Positions 1-8,148 of a stretch of 64,000 nucleotides of DNA are shown piece after piece. Every line of letters begins with the position of its first letter. The first letter of the stretch is position 1. The translations under genes and the position numbers were made by a program. The notes under the pieces were generated by a model that searched no databases, was not told where the DNA came from, and was given only the letters and a program-made list of their open reading frames with translations. Origin of the DNA: an uncultured Lachnospiraceae bacterium (GTDB lineage Bacteria > Bacillota > Clostridia > Lachnospirales > Lachnospiraceae); NCBI GenBank assembly GCA_910586705.1, contig CAJUJK010000014.1, forward strand, positions 37,921-101,920, given 5' to 3'.

Positions 1-320
1 TTCTCACGGAGATTGAGAATGAAATCAGGGAGCGTTATGCGGAGAACCTGACGCTGCGGGAGCTGGGGCAGAAATATTATATCAACAGCTCTTATCTCGG
101 ACAAATTTTCCGAAAACGGTATGGACAGTCCTTTAAGAACTACCTGAATAACTACAGAATCACAGAGGCGGCATCCCAGTTGATTAGAACCGATAAAAAG
201 ATTGGTCAGATTGCCGAGGATGTGGGGTATCGGGACTTGGACTATTTTATCAGTCGTTTTATAGAGCAGGAGGGTTGTACGCCTTCCCGGTACCGTAAGA
301 GCGCAAGAGCAGAGGAATGA
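1..320 (+). CDS. AraC-type response regulator, C-terminal part only
   Basis: The gene enters from the left edge, so only the last ~105 residues are seen. They form the two helix-turn-helix units of an AraC DNA-binding domain: a first recognition region around YYINSSYLGQIFRKRYGQSF and a second around IAEDVGYRDLDYFISRF, ending with the family-typical TPSRYRK. In related bacteria such a domain usually ends a YesN-type response regulator that senses sugars together with a membrane kinase. A hairpin terminator follows the stop, and the downstream genes encode a sugar importer, so control of that importer is the likely role. The receiver domain is inferred, not seen. Confidence 0.85.
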   Translation, partial: LTEIENEIRERYAENLTLRELGQKYYINSSYLGQIFRKRYGQSFKNYLNNYRITEAASQLIRTDKKIGQIAEDVGYRDLDYFISRFIEQEGCTPSRYRKSARAEE

Positions 321-336
321 AAAAGAAAAAGGCAGG

Positions 337-377
337 CCCGGTAAATTCTAGCAGCTAGAATTTATCGGGTTTATTTA
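337..377 (+). terminator. Rho-independent terminator after the AraC regulator
   Basis: Arms 337-351 and 355-369 pair almost perfectly around a 3-base loop and are followed by a T-rich stretch. It separates the regulator transcript from the importer genes. Confidence 0.8.
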
Positions 378-456
378 TAGAGTTTATCGGGTTGAAGGTT
401 TTCGTCCATGTAATAAAATTGTAGTATCACAAAAAATCATGAGGGAGGACAAACGA

Positions 457-2184
457 ATGAAAAGAAAGAAACTGACAGCGCTTTTGTTGACAGTGGCGAT
501 GACAGCGTCCGTTCTTGTCGGCTGCGGCGGCGGTGATGCGGGCGGAAGCACGGAAACAATGGGTTCCCCGGAAACTGAGGGGGGGGGGTTGGATGAAACG
601 GCAGGAACATCCGAAGACGGTAAAGAGATTATCGACTTTACGATGTTTATCGCCATGCCCGGTCCTGAGATTAACGACGGCAACGAGATTCAGGAAATTA
701 TCGCACAGAAGACCGGCGTGAGGGTAAAGGAGACATGGCTTACCGGTCAGACGGCGGCCGAAGCTGTGGGAACGATCATTGCCGGAGGGGAGTATCCTGA
801 TTTTATAGATGGCGGCGACGGTCAGATGGCGTTATATGATGCCGATGCACTGGTTGCATGGGACGACTATCTTGACAAATATCCGAAGCTGAAGGAAATG
901 TATTCCGATGAGGAGTGGGACAGATTCCGTCAGGCGGACGGCAAAATTTACTGGGCAAATATTTTCCAGAATACATACGGCGAGTCCAAGGCGACAACCC
1001 ACAATGACGAGGCTTTCTGGATTCAGGCAAAAGTGCTTGCGTGGGACAATTATCCGGAGATCAAAACATTAGACCAGTATTTTGATCTGCTCGAGCGTTA
1101 CGCGGAGGCAAATCCGGCGATGGAGGACGGCACGGAGATTATTCCTTACACCATTTTGTGTGAGGACTGGAGATATTTCTGTATCGAAAATGCGGGACAG
1201 TTCCTCGACGGTTATCCGAACGACGGCTCGGTTATCGTAAATACCGACACCATGAAGATTGAAGATTATAACACCAGCGATACGACCCAGAGATATTTGA
1301 AGAAACTGAACGAGGAATATAACAAAGGCATCGTTGATCATGAGTTTGCAACCCAGACCTATGACGAATATATCGCAAAGCTTTCTACCGGCCGCGTGCT
1401 CGGTATGTGCGATCAGTGGTGGGATTTTGCGTACACCGTAAACGATGTATTTAAGCAGCAGGGTCTTGATTTGAAGGGATGCAACTATGTTCCTCTCGGC
1501 CTTACCATTGATGAAGGCATGGATAACATGTGGCATACCTACGGGGATACGCAGAATACGGCAAACGGCGTGGCGATTACCACAAGCTGTAAGGACGTGG
1601 ATGCAGCCTTCCAGTTCTTAGAGGACTGTCTGGATCAGGAGATCCACGATCTCAGATATTGGGGTATTGAGGGTGTAGATTATATGGTAGATGAGGATGG
1701 CCTCTACTACAGAACCGAAGAGCAGAGAATGCAGTGCGCGAATACGGAGTATAAGGCATCTCATCTGTGCAATTATTCCTATCTGCCGCAGTATCTGGGA
1801 ACCAGCAGGGACGGCAAGAACGCGATGCAGCCCACGGAGCAGACCTCTGAGTTTTTTGCCAGCCTGGCACAGCCGCTGGTAGACTGCTTTAACGCATACG
1901 GTGTTACCACCTATGTGGAAATGGTTGGCTCTGTAGATAAAGAGACAGGTCCTTGGTTCCCGATGTACTCTTACTCCAACAACATGACGACGGAGACTCC
2001 CGGCGGCGTGGCGTGGACCAAGATGGGAGAGGTGAAGCATGAATGGCTTCCCAAGGTAGTTATGTCGGATTCTTTTGACTCTGCATGGAGCGATTATATG
2101 ACGGCGTACAGCGCATGTGCACCGGAAGATTTCCTTTCCGAGATGCAGGCGGAGCTTGACCGCAGGGCGGGGCAGGCACAGTAA
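457..2184 (+). CDS. Sugar ABC transporter substrate-binding lipoprotein
   Basis: A 575-residue extracellular solute-binding protein of the LplA/family 1 type. The start at 457 is preferred over an in-frame ATG at 439 because GGGAGG lies 8 bases upstream. The N-terminus has two lysine-rich turns, a hydrophobic stretch and the lipobox LVGC with lipid-modified Cys23, so the protein is anchored outside the membrane. A low-complexity Gly/Glu/Thr linker follows, encoded partly by a run of ten G. It should bind an oligosaccharide and hand it to the two permeases downstream. No ATPase gene is present; such importers share one multi-use ATPase encoded elsewhere. Substrate is inferred from the GH8 enzyme at the end of the operon. 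Confidence 0.9.
   Translation: MKRKKLTALLLTVAMTASVLVGCGGGDAGGSTETMGSPETEGGGLDETAGTSEDGKEIIDFTMFIAMPGPEINDGNEIQEIIAQKTGVRVKETWLTGQTAAEAVGTIIAGGEYPDFIDGGDGQMALYDADALVAWDDYLDKYPKLKEMYSDEEWDRFRQADGKIYWANIFQNTYGESKATTHNDEAFWIQAKVLAWDNYPEIKTLDQYFDLLERYAEANPAMEDGTEIIPYTILCEDWRYFCIENAGQFLDGYPNDGSVIVNTDTMKIEDYNTSDTTQRYLKKLNEEYNKGIVDHEFATQTYDEYIAKLSTGRVLGMCDQWWDFAYTVNDVFKQQGLDLKGCNYVPLGLTIDEGMDNMWHTYGDTQNTANGVAITTSCKDVDAAFQFLEDCLDQEIHDLRYWGIEGVDYMVDEDGLYYRTEEQRMQCANTEYKASHLCNYSYLPQYLGTSRDGKNAMQPTEQTSEFFASLAQPLVDCFNAYGVTTYVEMVGSVDKETGPWFPMYSYSNNMTTETPGGVAWTKMGEVKHEWLPKVVMSDSFDSAWSDYMTAYSACAPEDFLSEMQAELDRRAGQAQ
579..588 (+). repeat. Ten-base G homopolymer inside the lipoprotein gene
   Basis: Ten consecutive G residues encode part of the flexible linker after the lipobox (Glu-Gly-Gly-Gly). 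Gain or loss of one base would terminate the importer lipoprotein early. It could also be a sequencing length error, although the frame as given is open. Confidence 0.7.
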
Positions 2185-2216
2185 ACACATGCAGGGAACG
2201 ACCTGAAGACAGTGGA

Positions 2217-2253
2217 GGGGGACTATATTGCGATAGCAGCTATGTAGTTCCCC
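2217..2253 (+). terminator. Intercistronic hairpin between binding protein and permeases
   Basis: GGGGGACTA (2217-2225) pairs with TAGTTCCCC (2245-2253), with one G-T pair, followed by a moderately T-rich stretch. Such partial terminators or RNA-stabilising hairpins commonly raise binding-protein mRNA over permease mRNA. Confidence 0.55.
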
Positions 2254-2294
2254 TTATTTCTCGAAACAGTTGTGGGCATAGAAGGAGATGGAAT

Positions 2295-3230
2295 ATGAGT
2301 CGGGGGAAAAAACAGGCGAAACAGAAAATTACATGGAAAGAGGTGAAACGGCAGAAGGTATTGCTCATCTGGGCAACGCTTTTTGTGATTTACGGTTTTA
2401 TTTTCTATTATCTGCCGCTTGGCGGCTGGATTATGGCGTTTCAGAATTATAAGCCAAAAACAGGATTGCTTCACTCTAAATTCATTGGTCTTGACAAATT
2501 TAAATTTTTATTTGGGGATGCAACCTTTATCCGGGTTATTCGCAATACGCTGGCGATGGGTACCATTAATCTGGTGACATCGTTTATTTTGGCTATTGTA
2601 TTTGCTATTTTATTAAATGAGGTTAAAAATGTTCTGGGAAAGAAAATGGTGCAGACGATTTCCTATCTGCCGCATTTCCTGTCGTGGATTATCGTTACCG
2701 GTATTTTGCATGACGCACTTTCCTCAACGGGTATCGTGAATGAAATTTTATTAAAATTGGGTATTGTTGAATCGCAGATTAATTTCTTTGCGCATGAAAG
2801 CTATTTCTGGCCCATTGTCGCCTTTGCCAATCTGTGGAAAGAGACAGGATGGAACGCGATCATTTATCTGGCGGCAATCACGGCGATTGACCCGAGCCTC
2901 TATGAAGCGGCGTCCATAGACGGTGCGGGAAGATGGGCAAAGATCAGATATATCACACTTCCGGGCATCAAGCCGACTATTATGATACTGCTTCTGATGA
3001 ATGTGGGAAATGTTCTGAACGCAGGATTTGAAGTACAGTACATCTTAGGAAACGGACTGGTGCAGAAGGTATCCCAGACGATCGATATCTACGTGCTGAA
3101 CTGGGGTATCAGCCAGAATGATTATTCGCTGGGTACGGCGGCAGGTATCTTTAAGAGTGTGGTCAGCATTGTCCTGATCCTGATTGCAAACCGCATAGCG
3201 AAGCGATCCGGTGAAGAAAGCTTATTCTAG
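2295..3230 (+). CDS. ABC sugar transporter permease, LplB type
   Basis: A 311-residue inner membrane permease with six expected membrane segments; the first is near residues 20-37. The cytoplasmic EAA loop that docks on the ATPase is visible around residues 205-225 (YEAASIDGAGRWAKIRYITL). GAAGGAGATG precedes the start with good spacing. It forms a heterodimer with the next gene product, 14 bases downstream, and receives substrate from the lipoprotein encoded upstream. Family assignment is strong; the transported sugar is inferred from context. Confidence 0.92.
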   Translation: MSRGKKQAKQKITWKEVKRQKVLLIWATLFVIYGFIFYYLPLGGWIMAFQNYKPKTGLLHSKFIGLDKFKFLFGDATFIRVIRNTLAMGTINLVTSFILAIVFAILLNEVKNVLGKKMVQTISYLPHFLSWIIVTGILHDALSSTGIVNEILLKLGIVESQINFFAHESYFWPIVAFANLWKETGWNAIIYLAAITAIDPSLYEAASIDGAGRWAKIRYITLPGIKPTIMILLLMNVGNVLNAGFEVQYILGNGLVQKVSQTIDIYVLNWGISQNDYSLGTAAGIFKSVVSIVLILIANRIAKRSGEESLF

Positions 3231-3244
3231 GGAGGGGCGTAAAG

Positions 3245-4126
3245 ATGAAGAAAAAAAGTTTAGGGGATCGGATTTTTGAGATTTGCAATACGATCTTTAT
3301 GGTAGCCTTTGTTATTATAACATTGTATCCCGTATTGAATACGCTCGCCATTTCTTTTAATGACGGTATCGATACGGTGCGCGGCGGTATTCACCTGATT
3401 CCGAGAAAATTTACTTTGCAGAATTACTATACCGTGTTACATAAACAAAATATGGTTACGGGCGCCTATATCACGGTACTCAGGACAGTGGTCGGAACCT
3501 TCCTTGCGTTGGCGACCAATGCGCTGCTGGCGTTTATCGTGAGCAGAAAGCGGTTTTTGTTTAAGTCACAGTTGTCTCTGTTTTGGGTTATCACCATGTA
3601 TGTGAACGGTGGACTGATTCCGACATTCCTGCTTTATAAAAATCTGCATCTGACAGGTACCTTCTGGGTGTACGTGATTCCCGGAACGGTCAGCGCTTTC
3701 AACATGCTGGTGCTTCGAACCTATATGGTCGGTCTGCCCGATTCTCTGGAGGAATCGGCACAACTTGATGGAGCGGGATATATGACGATTTTTGTGAAAA
3801 TTATTTCCCCTCTCTGTAAACCCGTGTACGCGACGGTGGCTCTGTTTGTGGCGGTGGGACAGTGGAACTCATGGTTTGACGCCATGCTTTACAACCGTAT
3901 GTCCGATAAGTATACTACTTTACAGTATGAGTTGATGAAGCTTTTATCCTCTGTCATGCAGCAGAGCGGCAGCGCAGACAGCGCGAGGAATTCAGCGAAT
4001 TCCATAACGCCCGCATCTATCCGGGCGGCGGCGACGATTGCGACCATGCTGCCTATCGTATGTCTGTATCCGTTCCTGCAAAGATACTTTGTGACGGGTC
4101 TGACGATTGGCGGCGTCAAAGAATAG
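3245..4126 (+). CDS. ABC sugar transporter permease, YtcP/LplC type
   Basis: A 293-residue permease with an N-terminal hydrophobic segment (FMVAFVIITLYPVLNTLAIS) and an EAA loop near residue 170 (EESAQLDGAGYMTIFVKIIS). It is the second half of the importer. The C-terminal region ending QRYFVTGLTIGGVKE is characteristic of this permease branch. GGGAGG precedes the start. The stop codon overlaps the first bases of an RNA element described separately. Confidence 0.92.
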   Translation: MKKKSLGDRIFEICNTIFMVAFVIITLYPVLNTLAISFNDGIDTVRGGIHLIPRKFTLQNYYTVLHKQNMVTGAYITVLRTVVGTFLALATNALLAFIVSRKRFLFKSQLSLFWVITMYVNGGLIPTFLLYKNLHLTGTFWVYVIPGTVSAFNMLVLRTYMVGLPDSLEESAQLDGAGYMTIFVKIISPLCKPVYATVALFVAVGQWNSWFDAMLYNRMSDKYTTLQYELMKLLSSVMQQSGSADSARNSANSITPASIRAAATIATMLPIVCLYPFLQRYFVTGLTIGGVKE

Positions 4127-4179
4127 AGTGAAAAGTACTAAATCTCACTCAGGAGAATGCTTGAAATACGGCATTCTCC
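4126..4179 (+). promoter_or_regulatory. Repeated RNA element, coreless copy
   Basis: Two consecutive hairpins sit between the permease and the GH8 gene. The first has arms GAGTG/CACTC around AAAAGTACTAAATCT. The second has a perfect nine-base stem GGAGAATGC (4152-4160) / GCATTCTCC (4171-4179). The block from AAGTACTAA through GGAGAATGC to AAATACGG closely matches 15319-15356, where the same arms flank a large structured core. Here the core is absent. It may act as an attenuator or processing site. No T-run follows, so a simple terminator is unlikely. Confidence 0.55.
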
Positions 4180-4252
4180 GCAGAGTGGAATCATAGCAGT
4201 TAAGGTGAGAAATCGTGGTGGTTGGATTGAAAAGAGAGGAAGATTAATTAAG

Positions 4253-5401
4253 ATGCAGTATCGCAACGTGTTTAGAGAGATCGGTATATCAGAGGAAGAG
4301 ATTGCGGAGAGACGGAAGGAAATTGTCCACACTTTCTTCTATGATAATGAGGAAAAGGTATATCATCCGGTGGGGGATGATATGGCTTATATAGAGGATA
4401 CCGGAAACCATGATGCGCGGACGGAGGGCATGTCTTACGGCATGATGATGTGCGTGCAGCTCGATATGAAGGAGGAGTTTGACTGCCTCTGGAAATGGGC
4501 AAAGACTTATATGTGGATGGATGCCGGGGAAAATGAAGGTTATTTTGCCTGGTCCTGTGCGCCGGATGGCTCTAAAAACGCTTACGGACCTGCGCCGGAT
4601 GGAGAAGAATTCTTTGCCATGGCACTGTTTTTCGCTTCCCACAGGTGGGGGGACGGTGAGGGAATTTTTCAATATGAGAAGGAGGCAAGAGACATTTTGT
4701 CGGCTTGTCTCCATAAAGGGGAAAATGGACGGGCGGGAGAGCCTATGTGGAACAGAGGGAATTGCCAGATTCTTTTTGTGCCGGGGTCTTCCTTTACGGA
4801 TCCTTCCTATCATTTGCCGCACTTTTATGAGCTGTTTGCAAAATGGGCGAATGAGGAGGATCGCGGTTTTTGGGCAAGAGCAGCCAAAGCCAGCAGAGCG
4901 TATCTGGCGGCGGCATGCCATGCGGATACGGGAATGTCGGCGGAATATGCGAATTTTGACGGTTCTCCGGTCTACACGGAATTTGAGTGGGGGCAGCACG
5001 GATATTTTTATTCGGACGCTTATCGCACTGCGGCAAACATCGGACTGGATTACAGTTGGAACGGAATCGACGTAGGACAGCGCGCCGCGGCGGAAAGATT
5101 ACAGTATTTTCTCGGTGTAACCAGACGGGAAAATCCGTATATGACGTATCGGATCAACGGGGAAGTGATCGACCAGTCGGCGCTGCATCCGGTGGGGATG
5201 CTTGCAACAACAGCGCAGGGGACATTAGCTGTTTTGGGGCGGCTGGATGAGGCGGAACTGTCTGATTCGCAGAAACTTGCCAGGGAATGGACGGAACGGT
5301 TTTTCAGAGAGCCGATGCGGAAGGGTGAGCGAAGGTATTACGATAACTGCCTTTATCTGTTTGCGTATCTGGCGTTGTCGGGGAGTTACCGGGTGTGGTA
5401 A
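4253..5401 (+). CDS. Glycoside hydrolase family 8, exo-oligoxylanase-like
   Basis: A 382-residue protein with no signal peptide, resembling the reducing-end xylose-releasing exo-oligoxylanases of GH8, which trim imported xylo-oligosaccharides in the cytoplasm. The start at 4253 has GAGAGGAAG upstream; in-frame upstream ATGs lack one. Glu58 in DARTEGMSYGMM is the likely acid, and Asp255 in YSDAYRTAANIGLDYSW the likely base, by comparison with the family. The length matches cytoplasmic Rex enzymes. It ends the importer operon, which supports intracellular cleavage of imported oligosaccharides. Xylan as the polymer is inference from the family. Confidence 0.88.
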   Translation: MQYRNVFREIGISEEEIAERRKEIVHTFFYDNEEKVYHPVGDDMAYIEDTGNHDARTEGMSYGMMMCVQLDMKEEFDCLWKWAKTYMWMDAGENEGYFAWSCAPDGSKNAYGPAPDGEEFFAMALFFASHRWGDGEGIFQYEKEARDILSACLHKGENGRAGEPMWNRGNCQILFVPGSSFTDPSYHLPHFYELFAKWANEEDRGFWARAAKASRAYLAAACHADTGMSAEYANFDGSPVYTEFEWGQHGYFYSDAYRTAANIGLDYSWNGIDVGQRAAAERLQYFLGVTRRENPYMTYRINGEVIDQSALHPVGMLATTAQGTLAVLGRLDEAELSDSQKLAREWTERFFREPMRKGERRYYDNCLYLFAYLALSGSYRVW

Positions 5402-5453
5402 AGGCGTTCAATTATTGTATTTTGGTGACACGCATGTTAGGATAGATTTGCAG

Positions 5454-5490
5454 GGACACAGGCTGTTTGGTCTGTGTCTTTTATCTTTTT
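5454..5490 (+). terminator. Terminator after the GH8 gene
   Basis: GACACAG and CTGTGTC form a stem around a short loop, followed directly by TTTTATCTTTTT. Confidence 0.75.
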
Positions 5491-5507
5491 GCCGGAGGTA
5501 TAAAGTC

Positions 5508-5693
5508 ATGTCAGCTGAGGAAAAAACGCGCGGTGCAAAAAGAATAGTCTCCTGCTATGAATTTAATGAAAACGCATATAATGAATGCAGGATAAAGGCT
5601 TTTGAATCGATTGCAGGATTGTGTGATCCTTTCCACCACAGGTTGCGCAAATATACAGAGTCCTGTATAGAAAGCAACCCGGCGTTTTGGTAA
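5508..5693 (+). CDS. Small protein of unknown function (61 aa)
   Basis: An open frame of 61 codons begins at ATG 5508, with GGAGG nine bases upstream. The product is charged, carries four cysteines spread over its length and has no membrane segment. I do not recognise a family. The promoter of the next gene lies inside its 3' end, so it is not clearly co-transcribed. It could be a genuine small protein or a remnant of a longer gene; the good ribosome binding site is the main support. Confidence 0.4.
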   Translation: MSAEEKTRGAKRIVSCYEFNENAYNECRIKAFESIAGLCDPFHHRLRKYTESCIESNPAFW

Positions 5694-5710
5694 GATGCGA
5701 GTACCAAAAC
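5643..5710 (+). promoter_or_regulatory. Promoter and dyad operator of the XRE gene
   Basis: TTGCGC (5643-5648) and TATAGA (5666-5671) are 17 bases apart. The nine-base dyad GTTTTGGTA (5684-5692) / TACCAAAAC (5702-5710) sits just downstream, immediately before the ribosome binding site. It is well placed as an autoregulatory operator for the XRE protein encoded next, or as a hairpin masking its ribosome binding site. Confidence 0.55.
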
Positions 5711-5727
5711 AAAAGGAGGAACAACAT

Positions 5728-6213
5728 ATGGAATTTTCAGAAAAATTATTAACCCTGCGCAAGGCAAAAACTCTGACGCAGGAGGAGCTGGCGGAAAAGC
5801 TGAACGTTTCAAGACAGTCCGTTTCCAAGTGGGAGAGCGGGCAGGCGGTTCCGGAGCTGGATAAGATCGTGGCGATCAGTACGGTATTCGACGTCACCAC
5901 GGATTATCTGTTAAAGTCGTCGGAGATCGACGATCTGTCCGTAAAGACGGAAATGCTGGAAAAACAGCAGGAGCAGATGCTTGCCAGAGAAAAGCGGCAG
6001 CAGAAGATCAGGGAGTGCGTTTTATACGGCATTGTGATTTATCTGGTGTTTTTGGCCGTATGGTTTTTGGAGCGCGCCCTTTTCTGGGACTATATTTTCT
6101 GGAAGTCAGACATATACATAGGGACTCTTGGCATAGTGGCAGCAGAGTTTATGGCAGCCACGGCGGCGGTGGTTTTCGTGTGTGCCAGAAAACTTAAGGG
6201 TGAGAAACGGTAA
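5728..6213 (+). CDS. XRE-family regulator with C-terminal membrane segments
   Basis: A 161-residue protein. Residues 7-62 form an XRE helix-turn-helix with the common RQSVSKWESGQAVPELDKIV recognition stretch. A charged, coiled-coil-prone linker (residues 65-95) follows, then two hydrophobic segments at about 99-119 and 131-153. The start at 5728 is set by AAAGGAGGA seven bases upstream. This architecture is common in Firmicutes, where the membrane part may tether or gate the DNA-binding domain. The dyad upstream suggests autoregulation. Target genes are unknown. Confidence 0.85.
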   Translation: MEFSEKLLTLRKAKTLTQEELAEKLNVSRQSVSKWESGQAVPELDKIVAISTVFDVTTDYLLKSSEIDDLSVKTEMLEKQQEQMLAREKRQQKIRECVLYGIVIYLVFLAVWFLERALFWDYIFWKSDIYIGTLGIVAAEFMAATAAVVFVCARKLKGEKR

Positions 6214-6266
6214 TATTTGTTATATAGCGGTCTCTGTACGCAGAGGATGGACACATCTGGAGCTCC

Positions 6267-6295
6267 TTGACAATATATTTGCTGAATGCTAGAAT
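6267..6295 (+). promoter_or_regulatory. Promoter of the PerR-like gene
   Basis: TTGACA (6267-6272) and TAGAAT (6290-6295) are separated by exactly 17 bases. Confidence 0.8.
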
Positions 6296-6306
6296 TAATA
6301 AGTATT

Positions 6307-6321
6307 TTAGAATCATTCTAA
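6307..6321 (+). promoter_or_regulatory. Per box (Fur-family operator)
   Basis: TTAGAATCATTCTAA is a perfect 7-1-7 palindrome matching the Per box consensus TTATAATNATTATAA at 13 of 15 positions. It lies just after the -10 element, so the PerR-like protein encoded next probably represses itself. Confidence 0.8.
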
Positions 6322-6342
6322 TTTTATAAAGAAAGTGCGTTT

Positions 6343-6708
6343 ATGACAAAGTACGAAAAGGAAATATATAACATCATTACCCACTCCACAGGACATCTTA
6401 CTGTGGAACAGATTTATCTGGAGCTTAAAAAGAAATGTCCGAAGGTTGTTCTGGCAACTGTTTACAATAATGTTAATAAGCTGTGGAAAGCCGGTCGGAT
6501 TCGCAAAATATCTGTTGAAAATATGCCGGACAGATATGACCGGGTGATAAAGCATGACCATCTGATATGTCAGAAGTGCGGCAGATTAGCGGATATTTCG
6601 TTGGAAGATTTGACTGCTTCTCTGCGCGGACAGATTGGGGAAGAGTTTCTGTTTTATGATTTGAAGATTTTTTACATATGCCCGGATTGCAGAAAAAAGG
6701 ATCTATAA
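6343..6708 (+). CDS. perR: Fur-family repressor, PerR-like
   Basis: A 121-residue protein, short for the Fur family (usually 135-150). It has an N-terminal winged helix (residues 1-68, with LATVYNNVNKLWKAG as the recognition region) and a C-terminal dimerisation domain. The structural zinc site is visible as two CxxC pairs, Cys76/Cys79 and Cys113/Cys116. His71/Asp72/His73 lie where the regulatory metal binds. The Per box in its own promoter favours peroxide sensing over iron, zinc or nickel sensing. A chemoreceptor gene follows 27 bases downstream. Metal specificity is inferred. Confidence 0.85.
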   Translation: MTKYEKEIYNIITHSTGHLTVEQIYLELKKKCPKVVLATVYNNVNKLWKAGRIRKISVENMPDRYDRVIKHDHLICQKCGRLADISLEDLTASLRGQIGEEFLFYDLKIFYICPDCRKKDL

Positions 6709-6735
6709 AAATTTATATATAAAGAGGGGACAGCT

Positions 6736-8148
6736 ATGGGTATTTTAATGAGACCGAAAAAGGAAAACCTGTTATTGTCTATGTCGGAACTTTCAGAGGC
6801 GGATTATGGAAAAAAGTCTGCCGAGCTGGAGCAGATGTACCGCCGTCTGCTGGCGGGGCGCGCCCGGTTTGAGGAAGTGATGGCGAACGTATTGGATTCC
6901 GTGATGCAGATCAGTTCTCTGGATCTTTCCCTGAATCATTATTCTGAAATTCTCCAGAAGGTGTCGGACAGTGTTTCGGACGCAACCGAATTGATCCACA
7001 AGGCTTCGGACGAAGCGGACTCCATTGCCCAAATGGTTTCTACGCAGCATGAGGAGCTGACCAATACGATTATTGAAATTTCGGAGGAGTCAAATCTTGT
7101 CTATCAGCGCATTGACGAGAGCCAGCAGGAGCTGACTGCGACGAAGGGATTGTCTGACAGCACGATCAGCGCGTCAAAAGAAATGCAGCAGGACATGGGT
7201 CGGCTTTCGGAGATTATCAATCAGATGAATAACGTGATTGAAGGGATCAACGCCATTTCTTCACAGACGAATCTTCTCGCGCTGAATGCGTCCATCGAAG
7301 CGGCAAGGGCGGGGGAGGCTGGAAAAGGCTTTGCGGTTGTTGCCGATGAGATCCGGGAACTGGCAGACGAGACCAAAAAACTGACCGCCAGCATGGGACG
7401 TTTTGTGGCGGATATCCACAGTGCGTCAGCCAAGAGCGTCGAGAGCGTGGATAATACCATCGAATCACTGGAAACGGTTACGCAGAAAATCAGCCATGTG
7501 TGGGAGCTGAATGAGGACAACAGGCAGCATGTAGAGAAGATCACCAATAATATCTCGTCTCTGGCAAGTCTCAGTGAAGAGATCAGTAGTTCGATCATCG
7601 AGCTGGAATCCCGCTCCTCAGACATCAACGCACAGTGCGGTGTGCTGCATGAGGACACCGTGCGTCTGAGGGAACACGGCAAAAGCATCGACAACGTTGC
7701 CAAGCCGTTGGAAGTGATTGAGTCAACATTGGATGAGTCTGTCAAAATCATGGGAACGATGGCGAAGGACGCCTTTTACAGACTGGAAGACCAGAACTTT
7801 GCGGGATATATCGAGAAGGCAATCGCCGCGCACAAAAACTGGCTGGCAAATCTGGAACGGATTGTCAGTGAGCGGACGATCCTGCCGCTGCAGGTGAATG
7901 ACAGGAAGTGCGGATTTGGTCATTTCTATTATGCGATCGAGCCGGACAGACCGGAGGTTATGAATATTTGGAAGGAGCTGGGGGAAAAGCATAAGAAGTT
8001 CCATTCATACGGCAGGCAGGTAATTGACGCGCTGTTTGATGGAGACTACAGCAGGGCGGAGAGCGTCTGCCGGGAGGCAAAACAATACTCCGCCACACTG
8101 ATCAGCGATCTCGAACAGATTAAAAAAATGAGTCGGGGTCATGTATAA
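6736..8148 (+). CDS. Soluble methyl-accepting chemoreceptor with CZB zinc domain
   Basis: A 470-residue cytoplasmic chemoreceptor with no membrane segment. The coiled-coil signalling region carries the conserved hairpin tip near residues 165-210 (NAISSQTNLLALNASIEAAR and then GKGFAVVADEIRELA), which contacts CheW and CheA. The C-terminal ~110 residues are a chemoreceptor zinc-binding (CZB) domain: His near 365 (AHKNWL), Cys near 391 (KCGFGHFYY) and two His near 418-421. In TlpD-like receptors this cysteine reacts with hypochlorous acid. GAGGGGA precedes the start. It may share the Per-box transcript, tying it to oxidative stress; no flagellar genes are seen. Confidence 0.9.
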   Translation: MGILMRPKKENLLLSMSELSEADYGKKSAELEQMYRRLLAGRARFEEVMANVLDSVMQISSLDLSLNHYSEILQKVSDSVSDATELIHKASDEADSIAQMVSTQHEELTNTIIEISEESNLVYQRIDESQQELTATKGLSDSTISASKEMQQDMGRLSEIINQMNNVIEGINAISSQTNLLALNASIEAARAGEAGKGFAVVADEIRELADETKKLTASMGRFVADIHSASAKSVESVDNTIESLETVTQKISHVWELNEDNRQHVEKITNNISSLASLSEEISSSIIELESRSSDINAQCGVLHEDTVRLREHGKSIDNVAKPLEVIESTLDESVKIMGTMAKDAFYRLEDQNFAGYIEKAIAAHKNWLANLERIVSERTILPLQVNDRKCGFGHFYYAIEPDRPEVMNIWKELGEKHKKFHSYGRQVIDALFDGDYSRAESVCREAKQYSATLISDLEQIKKMSRGHV

